Assembly (NCBI GenBank): GCA_052170555.1
Contig: JBQNAI010000004.1
Coordinates: forward strand, 141,753 to 205,752
Origin: Scybalousia_A sp052170555
GTDB taxonomy: Bacteria > Bacteroidota > Bacteroidia > Bacteroidales > P3
DNA length: 64,000 nucleotides
Reading direction: 5' to 3'
Made by a program: the position numbers and the translations under genes. The notes below the pieces were generated by a model. The model made no database searches. It was not told the DNA's origin and saw only the letters and a list, made by a program, of their open reading frames with translations. Of this stretch, positions 18,044 through 26,933 are shown one piece after another; within the stretch, counting starts at the first letter, position 1; each line of letters starts with the position of its first letter.

Positions 18044-18454
18044 CTATTTATTCACTTTTTTACCGTTGTAAATAACCTTTTTATCCCCAAAGTAGGTAGA
18101 AAAAAAGAACTTATCCTCGTTTTTAACTCCGTTAAAATGGGTAATAATATATTTATCTTTTTGTTTATTTCTCACATATGGGATAAGATTATTTCCTGAA
18201 ATGAAAATTTTTTCCGCGTTTGGCGTCCTGTTTAATCCCCTTATCTCAGCATTAACTTTTATAGGCATAAGACGGGAAAATTTTACATCAAAAATTGTCC
18301 CATCTGCCTTATTTATGCTTTCTCTCAACTCCACAAGAACATCATTCTGAACATAATCACCGACAGTCATCTTTCCTTTGTAATGAGTTGTCTGTGCAGA
18401 TAAACAAAGCACAAAAATACACATCGAAACATATATTACGCCAAATTTACTCAT
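18044..18454 (-). CDS. Small secreted protein, third member of the paralogous trio
   Basis: 136 residues, signal peptide (VSMCIFVLCLSAQ) and no lipobox cysteine in the usual place. Same strand order as its neighbours: THYKGKMTVGDYVQNDVLVEL, FSRLMPIKVNAEI, KIFISGNNLIPYVR, ITHFNGVKNEDKFFFSTYFG. The middle motif (I-x-SGNNLIP) matches SGSNLTP of paralogue 1. Shorter than the other two by 25-28 residues. A promoter box lies at 18475-18506, so it is probably the first gene of a unit that reads through to 17508. Function not known. Confidence 0.62.
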   Translation of the reverse strand: MSKFGVIYVSMCIFVLCLSAQTTHYKGKMTVGDYVQNDVLVELRESINKADGTIFDVKFSRLMPIKVNAEIRGLNRTPNAEKIFISGNNLIPYVRNKQKDKYIITHFNGVKNEDKFFFSTYFGDKKVIYNGKKVNK

Positions 18455-18474
18455 AAGATTGCATTTTCAGCTCG

Positions 18475-18506
18475 CAAAGTTACACAATATTTTCTACCTG
18501 TGCAAT
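18475..18506 (-). promoter_or_regulatory. Promoter of the small-protein genes
   Basis: Minus strand: ATTG (18503-18506), 20-bp spacer, TAACTTTG (18475-18482). The -33 region sits in ATAGTGATTGCA, which is repeated exactly, at the same spacing, in the promoter of the membrane protein gene at 19499-19530. Confidence 0.65.
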
Positions 18507-18511
18507 CACTA

Positions 18512-19453
18512 TTATTGGGTATTTTTTGTTTTGTGTCTTTTTATAATTATACCGTTTGTAATAACGATGGCCGTAACAATTAAAAAAGAAATAGAAATTG
18601 CAAGCATTTCAAACACATGCTCAGAAGGACTCAGCCAAATCTCTTTAATTATGCCTCTTCGTATGAAAACCTCTACGGCAGTCCAAAAAATAATTACGGT
18701 TGCTATTGACATACGAATGTTATATCCCCAACCGGCAAGACGTAACTGCTTTTTGAATATAAAAAATGAACCAACAAGGCAACTGATTGCAATAAAGAAT
18801 ATTATAGGATTCCTGTCACCAACAAAATTAGTATCATAACAAAACATTAGTAACAAATAACATGTCCACATCATAATGTTAAGCTCCATACAAGTAACAA
18901 TGGAAGTGTGGCGTGTCATTGGTTGAGGAACAATTTTATTGATGTTGGAACTAAACAAATGTTTTTGACACCAAATCAAAAAATCACACCCACTTCTTGT
19001 TGAAAAGATATATATCAGCATGAAAAGAATCCAAAAACCGAAAGTGGCAGGCATTAAAACATACTCCGGTTTGGAATAAACAAACAATTCGCCTGTTAGT
19101 TTGGCTTGTTCTGCCAATTGTTGTGCTTTTTCAAATGACATAACAGTGCCATCCGAAATCATAGACATAGTATTAAATCTACGAGCGTAATAATGTAAAC
19201 CAAATTCTATCCATCCTGTCCAGATAAAAAGACCACCAAATAAACCGAGTAGTGTTTGTTTGGTATCGCCTTTGACAAATACGCCCCAAATAGTTACAAT
19301 CAATCCCATGAACCCCATAATGAAAGCTGCCGTGTACAATCTTCCATGTAACAAATCTTCCATAAGAATCATTAATGCATGGCCTAATGGCATTAAAAAC
19401 AAAACCAACAAAAACGATATGATTGATTTGCTCCAATACTTTTGTCTTTTCAT
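18512..19453 (-). CDS. Multi-pass membrane protein of unknown function
   Basis: 313 residues with about eight hydrophobic segments: ISFLLVLFLMPLGHALMIL, FIMGFMGLIVTIWGVF, LLGLFGGLFIWTGWIEFGLHY, FGFWILFMLIYIFS, then MMWTCYLLLMFCY, IIFFIAISCLVGSFFIF, VIIFWTAVEVFI and AISISFLIVTAIVITNGI. Conserved-looking points are PLGHALM and GWIEFGLHYYARRF. I do not recognise the family. It ends 58 bp before the start of the small-protein gene at 18454 and has a closely similar promoter, so co-regulation is plausible. Confidence 0.8.
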   Translation of the reverse strand: MKRQKYWSKSIISFLLVLFLMPLGHALMILMEDLLHGRLYTAAFIMGFMGLIVTIWGVFVKGDTKQTLLGLFGGLFIWTGWIEFGLHYYARRFNTMSMISDGTVMSFEKAQQLAEQAKLTGELFVYSKPEYVLMPATFGFWILFMLIYIFSTRSGCDFLIWCQKHLFSSNINKIVPQPMTRHTSIVTCMELNIMMWTCYLLLMFCYDTNFVGDRNPIIFFIAISCLVGSFFIFKKQLRLAGWGYNIRMSIATVIIFWTAVEVFIRRGIIKEIWLSPSEHVFEMLAISISFLIVTAIVITNGIIIKRHKTKNTQ

Positions 19454-19498
19454 TTTATTTGTTTATTATTTAGTGTTGAAATTTTTAAATCTAAACTG

Positions 19499-19530
19499 CA
19501 AAGTTAAGAATATATTTTTATATATGCAAT
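19499..19530 (-). promoter_or_regulatory. Promoter of the membrane protein gene
   Basis: Minus strand: ATTG (19527-19530) within ATAGTGATTGCA, 20-bp spacer, TAACTTTG followed by CAG (19499-19506). Twin of the promoter at 18475-18506. Confidence 0.65.
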
Positions 19531-19605
19531 CACTATTTCTGAGTAATTTGAATACAATCTTATAAAATAGCAATAATTAACTGTTATTTTTTATTCATAT
19601 CAAAT

Positions 19606-19682
19606 TAAAGTGGCATATTAACATACTAAAGTCCCACTTTAATATATTCTTTCTTGACAATAGCTTTGTGTCTCGGCACTTT
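19606..19682. repeat. Dispersed palindromic element, copy D
   Basis: Bounded by TTAAAGTGGCA on the left and CGGCACTTTA on the right. It contains AAAGTCCCACTTTAATATATTCTTTCTTGACA. Its internal pairing is weaker than in copies B and E. This copy lies between divergent genes, so here it cannot simply be a terminator. Confidence 0.55.
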
Positions 19683-19695
19683 ATTTTTATGTTAT

Positions 19696-19726
19696 TTTGT
19701 AAGAATAATTTTTTTTTATAATTTTG
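19696..19726 (+). promoter_or_regulatory. Promoter of the YfhO-family gene
   Basis: TTTG (19696-19699), 19-bp spacer, TAATTTTG (19719-19726) followed by CAGG: a full-consensus Bacteroidota promoter, 29 bp before the ATG at 19756. Confidence 0.85.
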
Positions 19727-19755
19727 CAGGCTGAGATTAAAAATATTTTTGGAAA

Positions 19756-22359
19756 ATGGACTATAAAAAATATTTGCCACACATAATAGCCATAATACTT
19801 TTGGTTGTAGCAAGTTTAGTTTACTTCTCACCCATTTTAGGCGGGAAGATATTACCACAAAGCGATATGTTGCAATATCCAAATATGCAGAAAGCTTTGT
19901 TGGATAATGAGAGAATGACTGGTCATAAAGGAGAATGGACACCGAATATGTTTTCCGGTATGCCATCTTACCAGATTGATTACGATAGAAGTGGAAACAT
20001 TTTCTCAGTGTTGGCTGAACCTCTCAACTTATTTGATTCTACCCATTCTATAGGTGTATTTTTTTTATTAGCACTCGGATTCTATGTTTTTATGACATGT
20101 ATGGGTGTTTCTCCATGGCTCTCCCTTTTTTCAGGGTTGATTTATGCTCTTGGATCTTACAATATTGTTATTATAAGTGTAGGGCATATTACGAAGGCAT
20201 GGGCAATGGCAATGATGGCTCCTGTGCTAGCGGGTATGATATTAGCATTTAAGAAAAAGTATCTCGCAGGTTTTCTCGTCTTTACATTCTCTTTGGGATT
20301 GCAATTATCATTTAATCATATACAAATTACTTATTACACACTACTAACGGCAATAATCTTAACTGTTTCCTATCTTGTGTTTGCAATTAAGGAGAAAGAT
20401 ATGAAAAGTTTTGCTAAGAGTATTGTCATATTGGTCGTTGGAGCTGTATTATCAGTATTGCCATTGATGAATCATTTAATGGTTAATAACGAATACTTAA
20501 AACATACTATGCGAGGGGGGAGTGAGTTATCCATTCATCCGCAAGGAGTTCAGCAAAACACGAAACAAAATGGTTTGGACATAAATTACGCCTTTAATTG
20601 GTCGTATGGGAAATCAGAAACAATGACTTTGTTGATTCCGGACTACAAGGGAGGGGGCTCTTTGGATAGAAGAATCTCTTCGGAGAATTCAAAACAGTTG
20701 CAAAATAGAATAAGAGAGTTACGATCTACACGTCCTATTCAACAAGATCAGCAAGCATTTCAACAAATTGCTAATTCGTATTTATCAAGTTCATATTATG
20801 GGGAGCAACCTTTCACGGCGGGTCCTGTATATTTTGGTGCGATAGTAATATTTTTGGCATTGTTGGGTTTTTTTACATTAGATAACAAATGGAGATGGTG
20901 GCTCCTAACAGTAACTTTATTATCTATTCTTTTGTCTTGGGGAAGTAATTTTATGAGTTTTAATTCTTGGTTGTTCAATAACCTACCTTTGTATAATAAG
21001 TTCCGAACTCCGTCTATGGCTTTGATAATTGCTAATGTTAGTATGTGTATTGCAGCTGTTATGGGGTTAAAATATTTTATGGAATGTGAGGATAGAAAGA
21101 AAAAATCTTTATCTCTGTATATCAGTGTGATAATTACGGGTGGTATTTGTTTGTTAGCTTGGCTTGTTCCCGCTATATTTTCAGACTTTTCCTCATCTAA
21201 GGATACTGTTTTTAGTAAGGAATTGGGAGAAAGTTTCATAATGGCATTGCAAGAAGACAGAGAAGCCATGTTTAAAGCAGATTCATTGCGTTCATTCCTA
21301 TTTATAGCATTGAGCTTTGTGACATTACTATTGTACAATTTAGGAAAAATAAAAAAGAATATAGTAGTTATTTGTATTATTGGCTTGTTGGCTGTTGTAG
21401 ATTTGTGGGGTGTTGATTTGAGATATGTAAATAAAGACTCCTTTGCATCTAAGACCCAGGTAACTCCTTATCCTACTGCAACCGAATCCTCAATTATGGA
21501 ATTAGTTGATAAAAATAAGATAGATCATTTTAGAGTTTACAATCTTGCAATCAATACTTTCAATGATGCTTCTACGTCCTATTTCCTTCCTACTATAGGT
21601 GGTTATTCTGCGGTGAAGTTACAACGTTATCAGGATTTGATAGATTTTTATTTTACTAATACTCACTACAAACAAAAGGATATTGATGATACTGTATTAT
21701 TAAAACAAAACCAAGCACGGCAGTTCTATTATCAGTATAAGGATAATCCAAATGTTGCTATGCCTAATTTTGGTGTTCTTAATATGTTAGACGCTCGTTA
21801 TATCATCCTTTCTTCGGATATTTTCATAGAAAACACGGAAGCTTTGGGAGCTGCCTGGTTTGTTTCCGATATAAAATGGGTTAAAAATGCTGATGAAGAG
21901 ATTTTGGCGTTAGATAATTTTGACCCTAAGCGTATGGCAGTTGTTAACAATAAGTATAGAAATATTGTAAAGACTATTGCAAATAGAGATGAGACTGCTA
22001 AAATAAATTTCATTAAACCAGAAGTGAAAGATGTAGGGCATCTGACATACAAAACATCATCTAAAACCGATCAGGTCGCTATATTCTCGGAAATATTTTA
22101 TAAAGATTCCTGGCATGCTTATATAGACGGTAAGCAAGTTCCTTATTTCTGTGCTAATTATGTACTTAGAGGACTTTACGTACCCAAAGGAAATCACACT
22201 ATCGAATTCAAATGTGCCAGCTCTACGCTTCAAATCGGTAATACGATTGCTTGGATTGGCTCGATTGTTCTTTTGCTGTGCGTATTGGGAGCAATAGCCA
22301 TTCCTTACTATAGAAGAAAATGTGCCAATAAACAAAAGACTAAACAAAATAATAAATAA
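19756..22359 (+). CDS. YfhO-family multi-pass membrane protein
   Basis: 867 residues. About a dozen membrane segments occupy residues 8-540, starting HIIAIILLVVASLVYF, and a soluble C-terminal part (about 560-820) precedes one last segment TIAWIGSIVLLLCVLGAIAI. The first periplasmic loop has QSDMLQYPNMQKALLDNERMTG and WTPNMFSGMPSYQ, characteristic of YfhO proteins. YfhO is a GT-C-like fold; in Firmicutes it glycosylates lipoteichoic acid, while the Bacteroidota role is unknown, likely transfer of sugar onto an envelope polymer. Followed after 19 bp by a lipoprotein gene, a probable operon. Confidence 0.88.
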   Translation: MDYKKYLPHIIAIILLVVASLVYFSPILGGKILPQSDMLQYPNMQKALLDNERMTGHKGEWTPNMFSGMPSYQIDYDRSGNIFSVLAEPLNLFDSTHSIGVFFLLALGFYVFMTCMGVSPWLSLFSGLIYALGSYNIVIISVGHITKAWAMAMMAPVLAGMILAFKKKYLAGFLVFTFSLGLQLSFNHIQITYYTLLTAIILTVSYLVFAIKEKDMKSFAKSIVILVVGAVLSVLPLMNHLMVNNEYLKHTMRGGSELSIHPQGVQQNTKQNGLDINYAFNWSYGKSETMTLLIPDYKGGGSLDRRISSENSKQLQNRIRELRSTRPIQQDQQAFQQIANSYLSSSYYGEQPFTAGPVYFGAIVIFLALLGFFTLDNKWRWWLLTVTLLSILLSWGSNFMSFNSWLFNNLPLYNKFRTPSMALIIANVSMCIAAVMGLKYFMECEDRKKKSLSLYISVIITGGICLLAWLVPAIFSDFSSSKDTVFSKELGESFIMALQEDREAMFKADSLRSFLFIALSFVTLLLYNLGKIKKNIVVICIIGLLAVVDLWGVDLRYVNKDSFASKTQVTPYPTATESSIMELVDKNKIDHFRVYNLAINTFNDASTSYFLPTIGGYSAVKLQRYQDLIDFYFTNTHYKQKDIDDTVLLKQNQARQFYYQYKDNPNVAMPNFGVLNMLDARYIILSSDIFIENTEALGAAWFVSDIKWVKNADEEILALDNFDPKRMAVVNNKYRNIVKTIANRDETAKINFIKPEVKDVGHLTYKTSSKTDQVAIFSEIFYKDSWHAYIDGKQVPYFCANYVLRGLYVPKGNHTIEFKCASSTLQIGNTIAWIGSIVLLLCVLGAIAIPYYRRKCANKQKTKQNNK

Positions 22360-22378
22360 AACAAAAAAAAATAAAGTT

Positions 22379-23254
22379 ATGAAAAACATATTGGTATTTA
22401 GTATTATAGCTTTGGTGTTTACCCTCTTTTCTTGTACGAATAAAGAAGAACAACGACAAAGAGAACAGCATCTCAGAGATTCTTTTAATACTATTTTAGA
22501 CAAAAAAACTCAGCAGGTGCAGACTTTGGATGCCCAAATGAGGGATATTGATGAGAACCTTATGAATATATCTTCCAGATATGCAGAACTTAGACAGATA
22601 GCTTCCTCTGATGCAAGTATAACGGAAAATGTAGCTAAACATATAGAAATACAAATCAATGCTATTGCGGAATTTTTAGCAAAAGATAAGCAAAAAATTG
22701 CTTATATTCAATCTCAGCTGGCGAAACAAAATAATCAAGATGCTAAGGTGACCGAATTACAAAATAGGATCAATGAATTGAATGTTCGTATTGCAAAAGG
22801 AGAGGAGCAAATAACATCTTTGACGGATGAGTTGAAAGGAAAGAATATTAAGTTGGATAATCTCAATTCTCAGGTAACAAAATTGCAAGCAGAGAGCCAG
22901 AAAAATAAATCAGAACTGATTAAACTTGAAGATGAAAGGTATAAAGGATTTTTTATTGTGGGGACAAAGAAAGAGTTGAACAAACTTGGGTTGATTGACA
23001 CCAAAGGAGGATTCGTCGGTTTAGGGAGGACAATCACGTTGGCAAAGAACGGAGATATTAGTATGATGCAAAGGATAGATATTCGTAATGTTAAAGAAAT
23101 ACCTTTGACGGGACAAAAAGTGGAATTGTTAACTCCTCACCCTGCCAGTTCTTATTCTTGGCAAGGTATACAGAACAAACCATCCGCTATTATGATTGAA
23201 AATAGTGAAGAGTTTTGGCAGGCAACTCGTTGTTTGGTTATTTTAGTTAAATAG
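22379..23254 (+). CDS. Coiled-coil lipoprotein
   Basis: 291 residues from the ATG at 22379; the longer ORF start at 22322 overlaps the YfhO gene and would hide the clear lipoprotein signal MKNILVFSIIALVFTLFSCT (lipobox FFSC-like, LFSC). Residues 25-185 form a long charged coiled coil with heptad-rich segments such as LQNRINELNVRIAKGEEQITSLTDELKG. The C-terminal globular part begins KGFFIVGTKKELNKLGLI and contains GRTITLAKNGDISMMQRIDIRN. Similar Bacteroidales proteins are unnamed. It probably spans part of the periplasm from the outer membrane. Cotranscribed with the YfhO gene. Confidence 0.82.
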   Translation: MKNILVFSIIALVFTLFSCTNKEEQRQREQHLRDSFNTILDKKTQQVQTLDAQMRDIDENLMNISSRYAELRQIASSDASITENVAKHIEIQINAIAEFLAKDKQKIAYIQSQLAKQNNQDAKVTELQNRINELNVRIAKGEEQITSLTDELKGKNIKLDNLNSQVTKLQAESQKNKSELIKLEDERYKGFFIVGTKKELNKLGLIDTKGGFVGLGRTITLAKNGDISMMQRIDIRNVKEIPLTGQKVELLTPHPASSYSWQGIQNKPSAIMIENSEEFWQATRCLVILVK

Positions 23255-23368
23255 CAGATATATTTTTCTGAAATATTTATTTAGTAGAATAGGTGTAGTA
23301 CTCATTACGAATATAACAATGATGGGTACTATATTTTTTCTACACAGATCAAAAAATAAATGCAGACT

Positions 23369-23456
23369 AAAATTAAAGTGCAACATTAGTAAATTCTTTT
23401 TTGAAAAGAATTTACTAATATCAAGAAAGAATTTTTTATTTTGTCGTTTTGATTTT
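23369..23456. repeat. Dispersed palindromic element, copy E
   Basis: Perfect 16-bp core arms 23385-23400 (ATTAGTAAATTCTTTT) and 23404-23419 with a 3-nt loop, flanked by AAAATTAAAGTGCAAC and GTCGTTTTGATTTT, followed by ATCAAGAAAGAAT. About 115 bp past the lipoprotein stop. Confidence 0.7.
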
Positions 23457-23702
23457 AAATATATGTAAGATATCCTCATGACATGTCAAGAATAAATAGA
23501 GTTAACTGTATATTAATTAGACATCTTTGTATTGATTAATTTAATTCTGATTGAGAACTAATCCATTCCCAACAAGTTAGATTTTCCCAAACCTAACTCT
23601 AAATTGTAAAGCCTTCTTGATGATGTAATAAGTCATAAGTATCATACTATTTTCATTATCAAGTGATGTTATTTTACATTATTTTATGTCTTTATCCGAA
23701 TA

Positions 23703-23912
23703 TTATATGGTAAAATGCAAATTCTTTATCCTTATCTTTTTTAATAAAAATTTTCCATAACTATATCCTGTTTTAGCATCAACTATCAATGGCAAACCGT
23801 TGGAACAGATTTCTGTGGTATTGGTTTTGAAAATGGAAAGATCGGATTGTTCATCATTGAATTTGTAAATATTGTCAGTATTTTGAGCATAGATTACATA
23901 AAGAGTAAACAA
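23703..23912 (-). pseudogene. Possible remnant of a small secreted protein gene
   Basis: A 69-codon minus-strand frame starting at a TTG right after an in-frame stop. It opens with FTLYVIYAQ, like the end of a Bacteroidota signal peptide (cleavage after AQ), then NTDNIYKFNDEQSDLS and GLPLIVDAKTGYSYGKFLL. The missing N-terminal half of the signal suggests a decayed gene. May also be chance. Confidence 0.3.
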
Positions 23913-24022
23913 TTAAACTCATTTCTAACACAAATAAGAGACTCTTATAGATAGGTACTATATTTGTTACTATATTCCCCACAACAAAATATTCATGTGC
24001 AGATGTATTAACATATTTTATT

Positions 24023-24220
24023 TCAGTCAAATGAATATTTAATTTTTTCTTTTACAAGGCATAAGAGTTTCTCAGGATATTTAACCTTAATTATTTTAAA
24101 ATCAATACCGTTTTTTTTTACACATTCAATACGAATTTCACTGAAAACACTACACATTGGATAAATAAATCGTTTTCTTTTGTAAGAAAAAAATTGTAAT
24201 CTTCTAGTAAAAATAATTTT
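24023..24220 (-). pseudogene. Possible C-terminal gene remnant
   Basis: A minus-strand frame of 65 codons with no good start, open from just after a stop at 24221-24223 and reading KRFIYPMCSVFSEIRIEC, then KKNGIDFKIIKVKYPEKLL and ending KYSFD. Composition looks coding, but no family is recognised. The stretch 23255-24337 otherwise holds only the palindromic element and the clpB upstream region. Confidence 0.25.
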
Positions 24221-24337
24221 TTACGAATTTATGACATTTTGTCGGTAAGCATTTGATTAATAGGAATTTTTGTCATATTTATTTGTATTGTATGATTTTT
24301 GCTTTTGCACTTTCAGTGAAAGGAAAAAGAAAAAACT

Positions 24338-26524
24338 ATGGAAAATACAAATGTAAATACGGTAAATATGAAGTTCCAAAATTTGGAACGGTTTGCTATA
24401 AATTTGATAGACAAAGCAAGGCAAAATAAGTTAGACCCTGTTATCGGAAGAGATGAAGAAATTAGACGAGTTTTACAAATTCTTTCTCGTAGGACTAAAA
24501 ATAATCCTGTTTTAGTTGGAGAGCCTGGAGTAGGTAAGACAGCTATTGCAGAAGGATTAGCACAGAGAATCTTCGCTAATGATGTGCCGGAGAATTTGAA
24601 ACAAAAGAAATTATATTCTTTGGATATGGGAGCATTGGTTGCAGGAGCGAAGTACAAAGGAGAGTTTGAGGAACGATTGAAAGGTGTCGTTAATGATGTA
24701 ATCAAATCAGAGGGTGACGTTATACTATTCATCGATGAGATACATACGCTTGTTGGAGCAGGTGGTGGGGAAGGAGCTATGGATGCTGCTAATATTCTTA
24801 AACCAGCATTAGCTCGTGGTGATTTGAGAGCTATAGGTGCAACAACGCTTGACGAGTATCAGAAATACTTTGAGAAAGATAAAGCTTTGGAACGTAGATT
24901 TCAGATGGTTATGGTAGATGAACCGAGTGTGGAAGATACAATTAGTATACTGAGAGGACTAAAAGAAAAATACGAAGTTCATCACCATGTAAGGATTAAG
25001 GATGCTGCTATCATCTCTGCAGCAGAGATGTCGCATAGATATATTACCAATAGATTTTTACCTGATAAAGCAATAGATTTGATAGATGAGGCAGCGGCAA
25101 AATTACGTATGGAAATAGATTCTTCACCAGAAGAATTAGATGAAGTGGAGAGAAAACTGCGGCAGTTGGAAATTGAGAGAGTTGCAATAAAAAAAGAACA
25201 TGATGACATTAAAACGGAACAGCTTACAAAGGAGATAGAAGAACTTCAAAAGCAGAAAGAATCTCTTACCAAGCAATGGAAAAATGAGAAAACTTTAGTT
25301 GATGCTATTCAAGGGGAAGTTAAAAAGATTGAAAACTACAAAAATCAAGCTAGCAATGCGGAACGCGAAGGTGACTATTCAAAAGTAGCAGAGATTAGGT
25401 ATGGAAAGATTCCACAAGCAGAAAAGGATTTGTCGGATTACAAACAAAAGTTATCTGCATTGCAATCAGGTCAGCCTATGATAACTGAAGAGGTGGATGA
25501 GAATCATATAGCGGAAGTTGTTTCTCGCTGGACAGGAATTCCTGTTGCAAGGATGATGACCTCAGAGAAAGAAAAACTGTTGCATTTGGAGGAAGAATTA
25601 AAACAGCGTGTGATAGGTCAGCACGAGGCAATAGAGGCGGTTAGTAATTGTATAAGAAGATCTCGCTCTGGTTTGAATGATGAGAAACGTCCTATAGGAT
25701 CATTTGCTTTTCTTGGTTCAACTGGAGTCGGAAAGACTGAGTTAGCAAGAGCATTAGCTGAATTATTGTTTGATGATGAAAACTTGATGATAAGAATAGA
25801 TATGTCTGAATATCAAGAACGTTATTCCGTATCACGACTTATAGGAGCTCCTCCGGGATATGTAGGATATGAAGAAGGTGGTCAGTTAACGGAGGCTGTA
25901 AGAAGGAAACCGTATTCAATAGTGTTGTTGGATGAAATAGAAAAAGCACACCCAGACGTGTTTAATATCCTATTGCAAGTATTAGAAGATGGAAGACTTA
26001 CAGACGGTAAAGGAAGGATTGTAGATTTTAAGAATACTATCATAATTATGACAAGTAACTTGGGATCAGAATTGTTACAACAGGCAATAGAACAGCACTC
26101 CACAGAGATAGACAGTTATTGGAGTGAAGCTGAATCAAAAGTCAAGGAATTAATGAAAAGGACAATAAGACCTGAGTTCCTTAATCGTATAGATGAAATA
26201 GTTGTTTTCAAACCACTATTCAAAGAGCAGGTAAGAGAAATCGTTGTATTGCAGATGGGAAGGCTACTTGATACTTTGCGTTCTAAGAACATTCTTTTAG
26301 AGTATACACCTGAGGCAATAGATTATTTGGCTAATGAAGGTTATGATCCTCTTTTGGGTGCTAGACCTGTTAAACGTGCAATTCAAAGGTTAGTTACCAA
26401 CCGTTTATCTATGCTTTTATTGGATGATAAGTTGTTTGAAGGGGTTAAGGTCAAAATGGATGTTGTGAATTCAAGCAGTGTCGTAAATGGAAAGGAGTTA
26501 TCATTCAGAGTTGTCAAGGAATAA
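24338..26524 (+). CDS. clpB: ClpB-type AAA+ disaggregase lacking the N-terminal domain
   Basis: 728 residues against about 860 for full ClpB. The protein begins at the linker (FQNLERFAINLIDKARQNKLDPVIGRD) so the 140-150-residue Clp_N domain is absent. D1: Walker A GEPGVGKTA (61-69), Walker B VILFIDEIHT. A ClpB-length coiled middle domain (about residues 255-380) follows, then D2: GSTGVGKTELA, IVLLDEIEKAHPDVFN, GPP-equivalent IGAPPGYVGYEEGGQLTEAVRR. The C-terminal helical domain ends the protein. No ClpP-binding loop (IGF/IGL) is seen. Middle domain plus absent loop favour ClpB over ClpA/ClpC. It would work with DnaK on protein aggregates. No Clp_N-like sequence is seen upstream. Confidence 0.9.
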   Translation: MENTNVNTVNMKFQNLERFAINLIDKARQNKLDPVIGRDEEIRRVLQILSRRTKNNPVLVGEPGVGKTAIAEGLAQRIFANDVPENLKQKKLYSLDMGALVAGAKYKGEFEERLKGVVNDVIKSEGDVILFIDEIHTLVGAGGGEGAMDAANILKPALARGDLRAIGATTLDEYQKYFEKDKALERRFQMVMVDEPSVEDTISILRGLKEKYEVHHHVRIKDAAIISAAEMSHRYITNRFLPDKAIDLIDEAAAKLRMEIDSSPEELDEVERKLRQLEIERVAIKKEHDDIKTEQLTKEIEELQKQKESLTKQWKNEKTLVDAIQGEVKKIENYKNQASNAEREGDYSKVAEIRYGKIPQAEKDLSDYKQKLSALQSGQPMITEEVDENHIAEVVSRWTGIPVARMMTSEKEKLLHLEEELKQRVIGQHEAIEAVSNCIRRSRSGLNDEKRPIGSFAFLGSTGVGKTELARALAELLFDDENLMIRIDMSEYQERYSVSRLIGAPPGYVGYEEGGQLTEAVRRKPYSIVLLDEIEKAHPDVFNILLQVLEDGRLTDGKGRIVDFKNTIIIMTSNLGSELLQQAIEQHSTEIDSYWSEAESKVKELMKRTIRPEFLNRIDEIVVFKPLFKEQVREIVVLQMGRLLDTLRSKNILLEYTPEAIDYLANEGYDPLLGARPVKRAIQRLVTNRLSMLLLDDKLFEGVKVKMDVVNSSSVVNGKELSFRVVKE

Positions 26525-26550
26525 ATAAATCAGGACAAATTTTAATAAAA

Positions 26551-26630
26551 TTGAAGTCCCACATCAATTAAGTAAAGTGCCGTATTAATAAAATCTTTTC
26601 AAGAAAGAATTCATTGATACGGTACTTTGT
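26551..26630. repeat. Dispersed palindromic element, copy F
   Basis: Stem arms 26574-26599 and 26603-26628 pair AAAGTGCCGTATTAATAAAA with the complement of a TTCATTGATACGGTACTTT arm, followed by a T-run (plus side). Preceded by ATTGAAGTCCCACATCAATT. Begins 30 bp after the clpB stop, a likely terminator. Confidence 0.7.
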
Positions 26631-26738
26631 TTTTTTATGTAAAAAAGTTGATTATTCTGCACAACTATGTAAATTAAATATTCAAATTATGGTATATAAA
26701 TAATAGGTAATTATTTCAATATATTTTAAAAAAATTCA

Positions 26739-26849
26739 TACCTTTGCAAAAATTTATTATTGGAGAATTTGATTGTTATTTATTAAATAATGAAAGAATT
26801 GAAAGATTTTAAATTTGACTGTAACAGATTTAATAATATGGGTTATTAG
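26739..26849 (+). promoter_or_regulatory. argS promoter and start of a long leader
   Basis: TACCTTTG followed by CAAA at 26739-26746 fits the -7 box, nearly 190 bp before the argS ATG. The leader contains a 19-codon ORF (26790-26849, MKELKDFKFDCNRFNNMGY) with a single arginine. No attenuator-like hairpin stands out. The rest of 26525-26738 is element F and AT-rich sequence. Confidence 0.45.
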
Positions 26850-26933
26850 TATTAATATGGTGGTATGCGATGGGTAATTGTGTGGATAGATTGTACGAAG
26901 ACTTGAATTTTAAATTTTGAAAAGACTAATGTT

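Noticed and set aside
19179..19565. ORFs overlapping the membrane protein gene on both strands
   Set aside because: Shadow frames of the 313-residue gene and its promoter; no coding signals of their own.
26525..26933. T-box or amino-acid riboswitch before argS
   Set aside because: No T-box consensus, specifier stem or anti-terminator could be seen.
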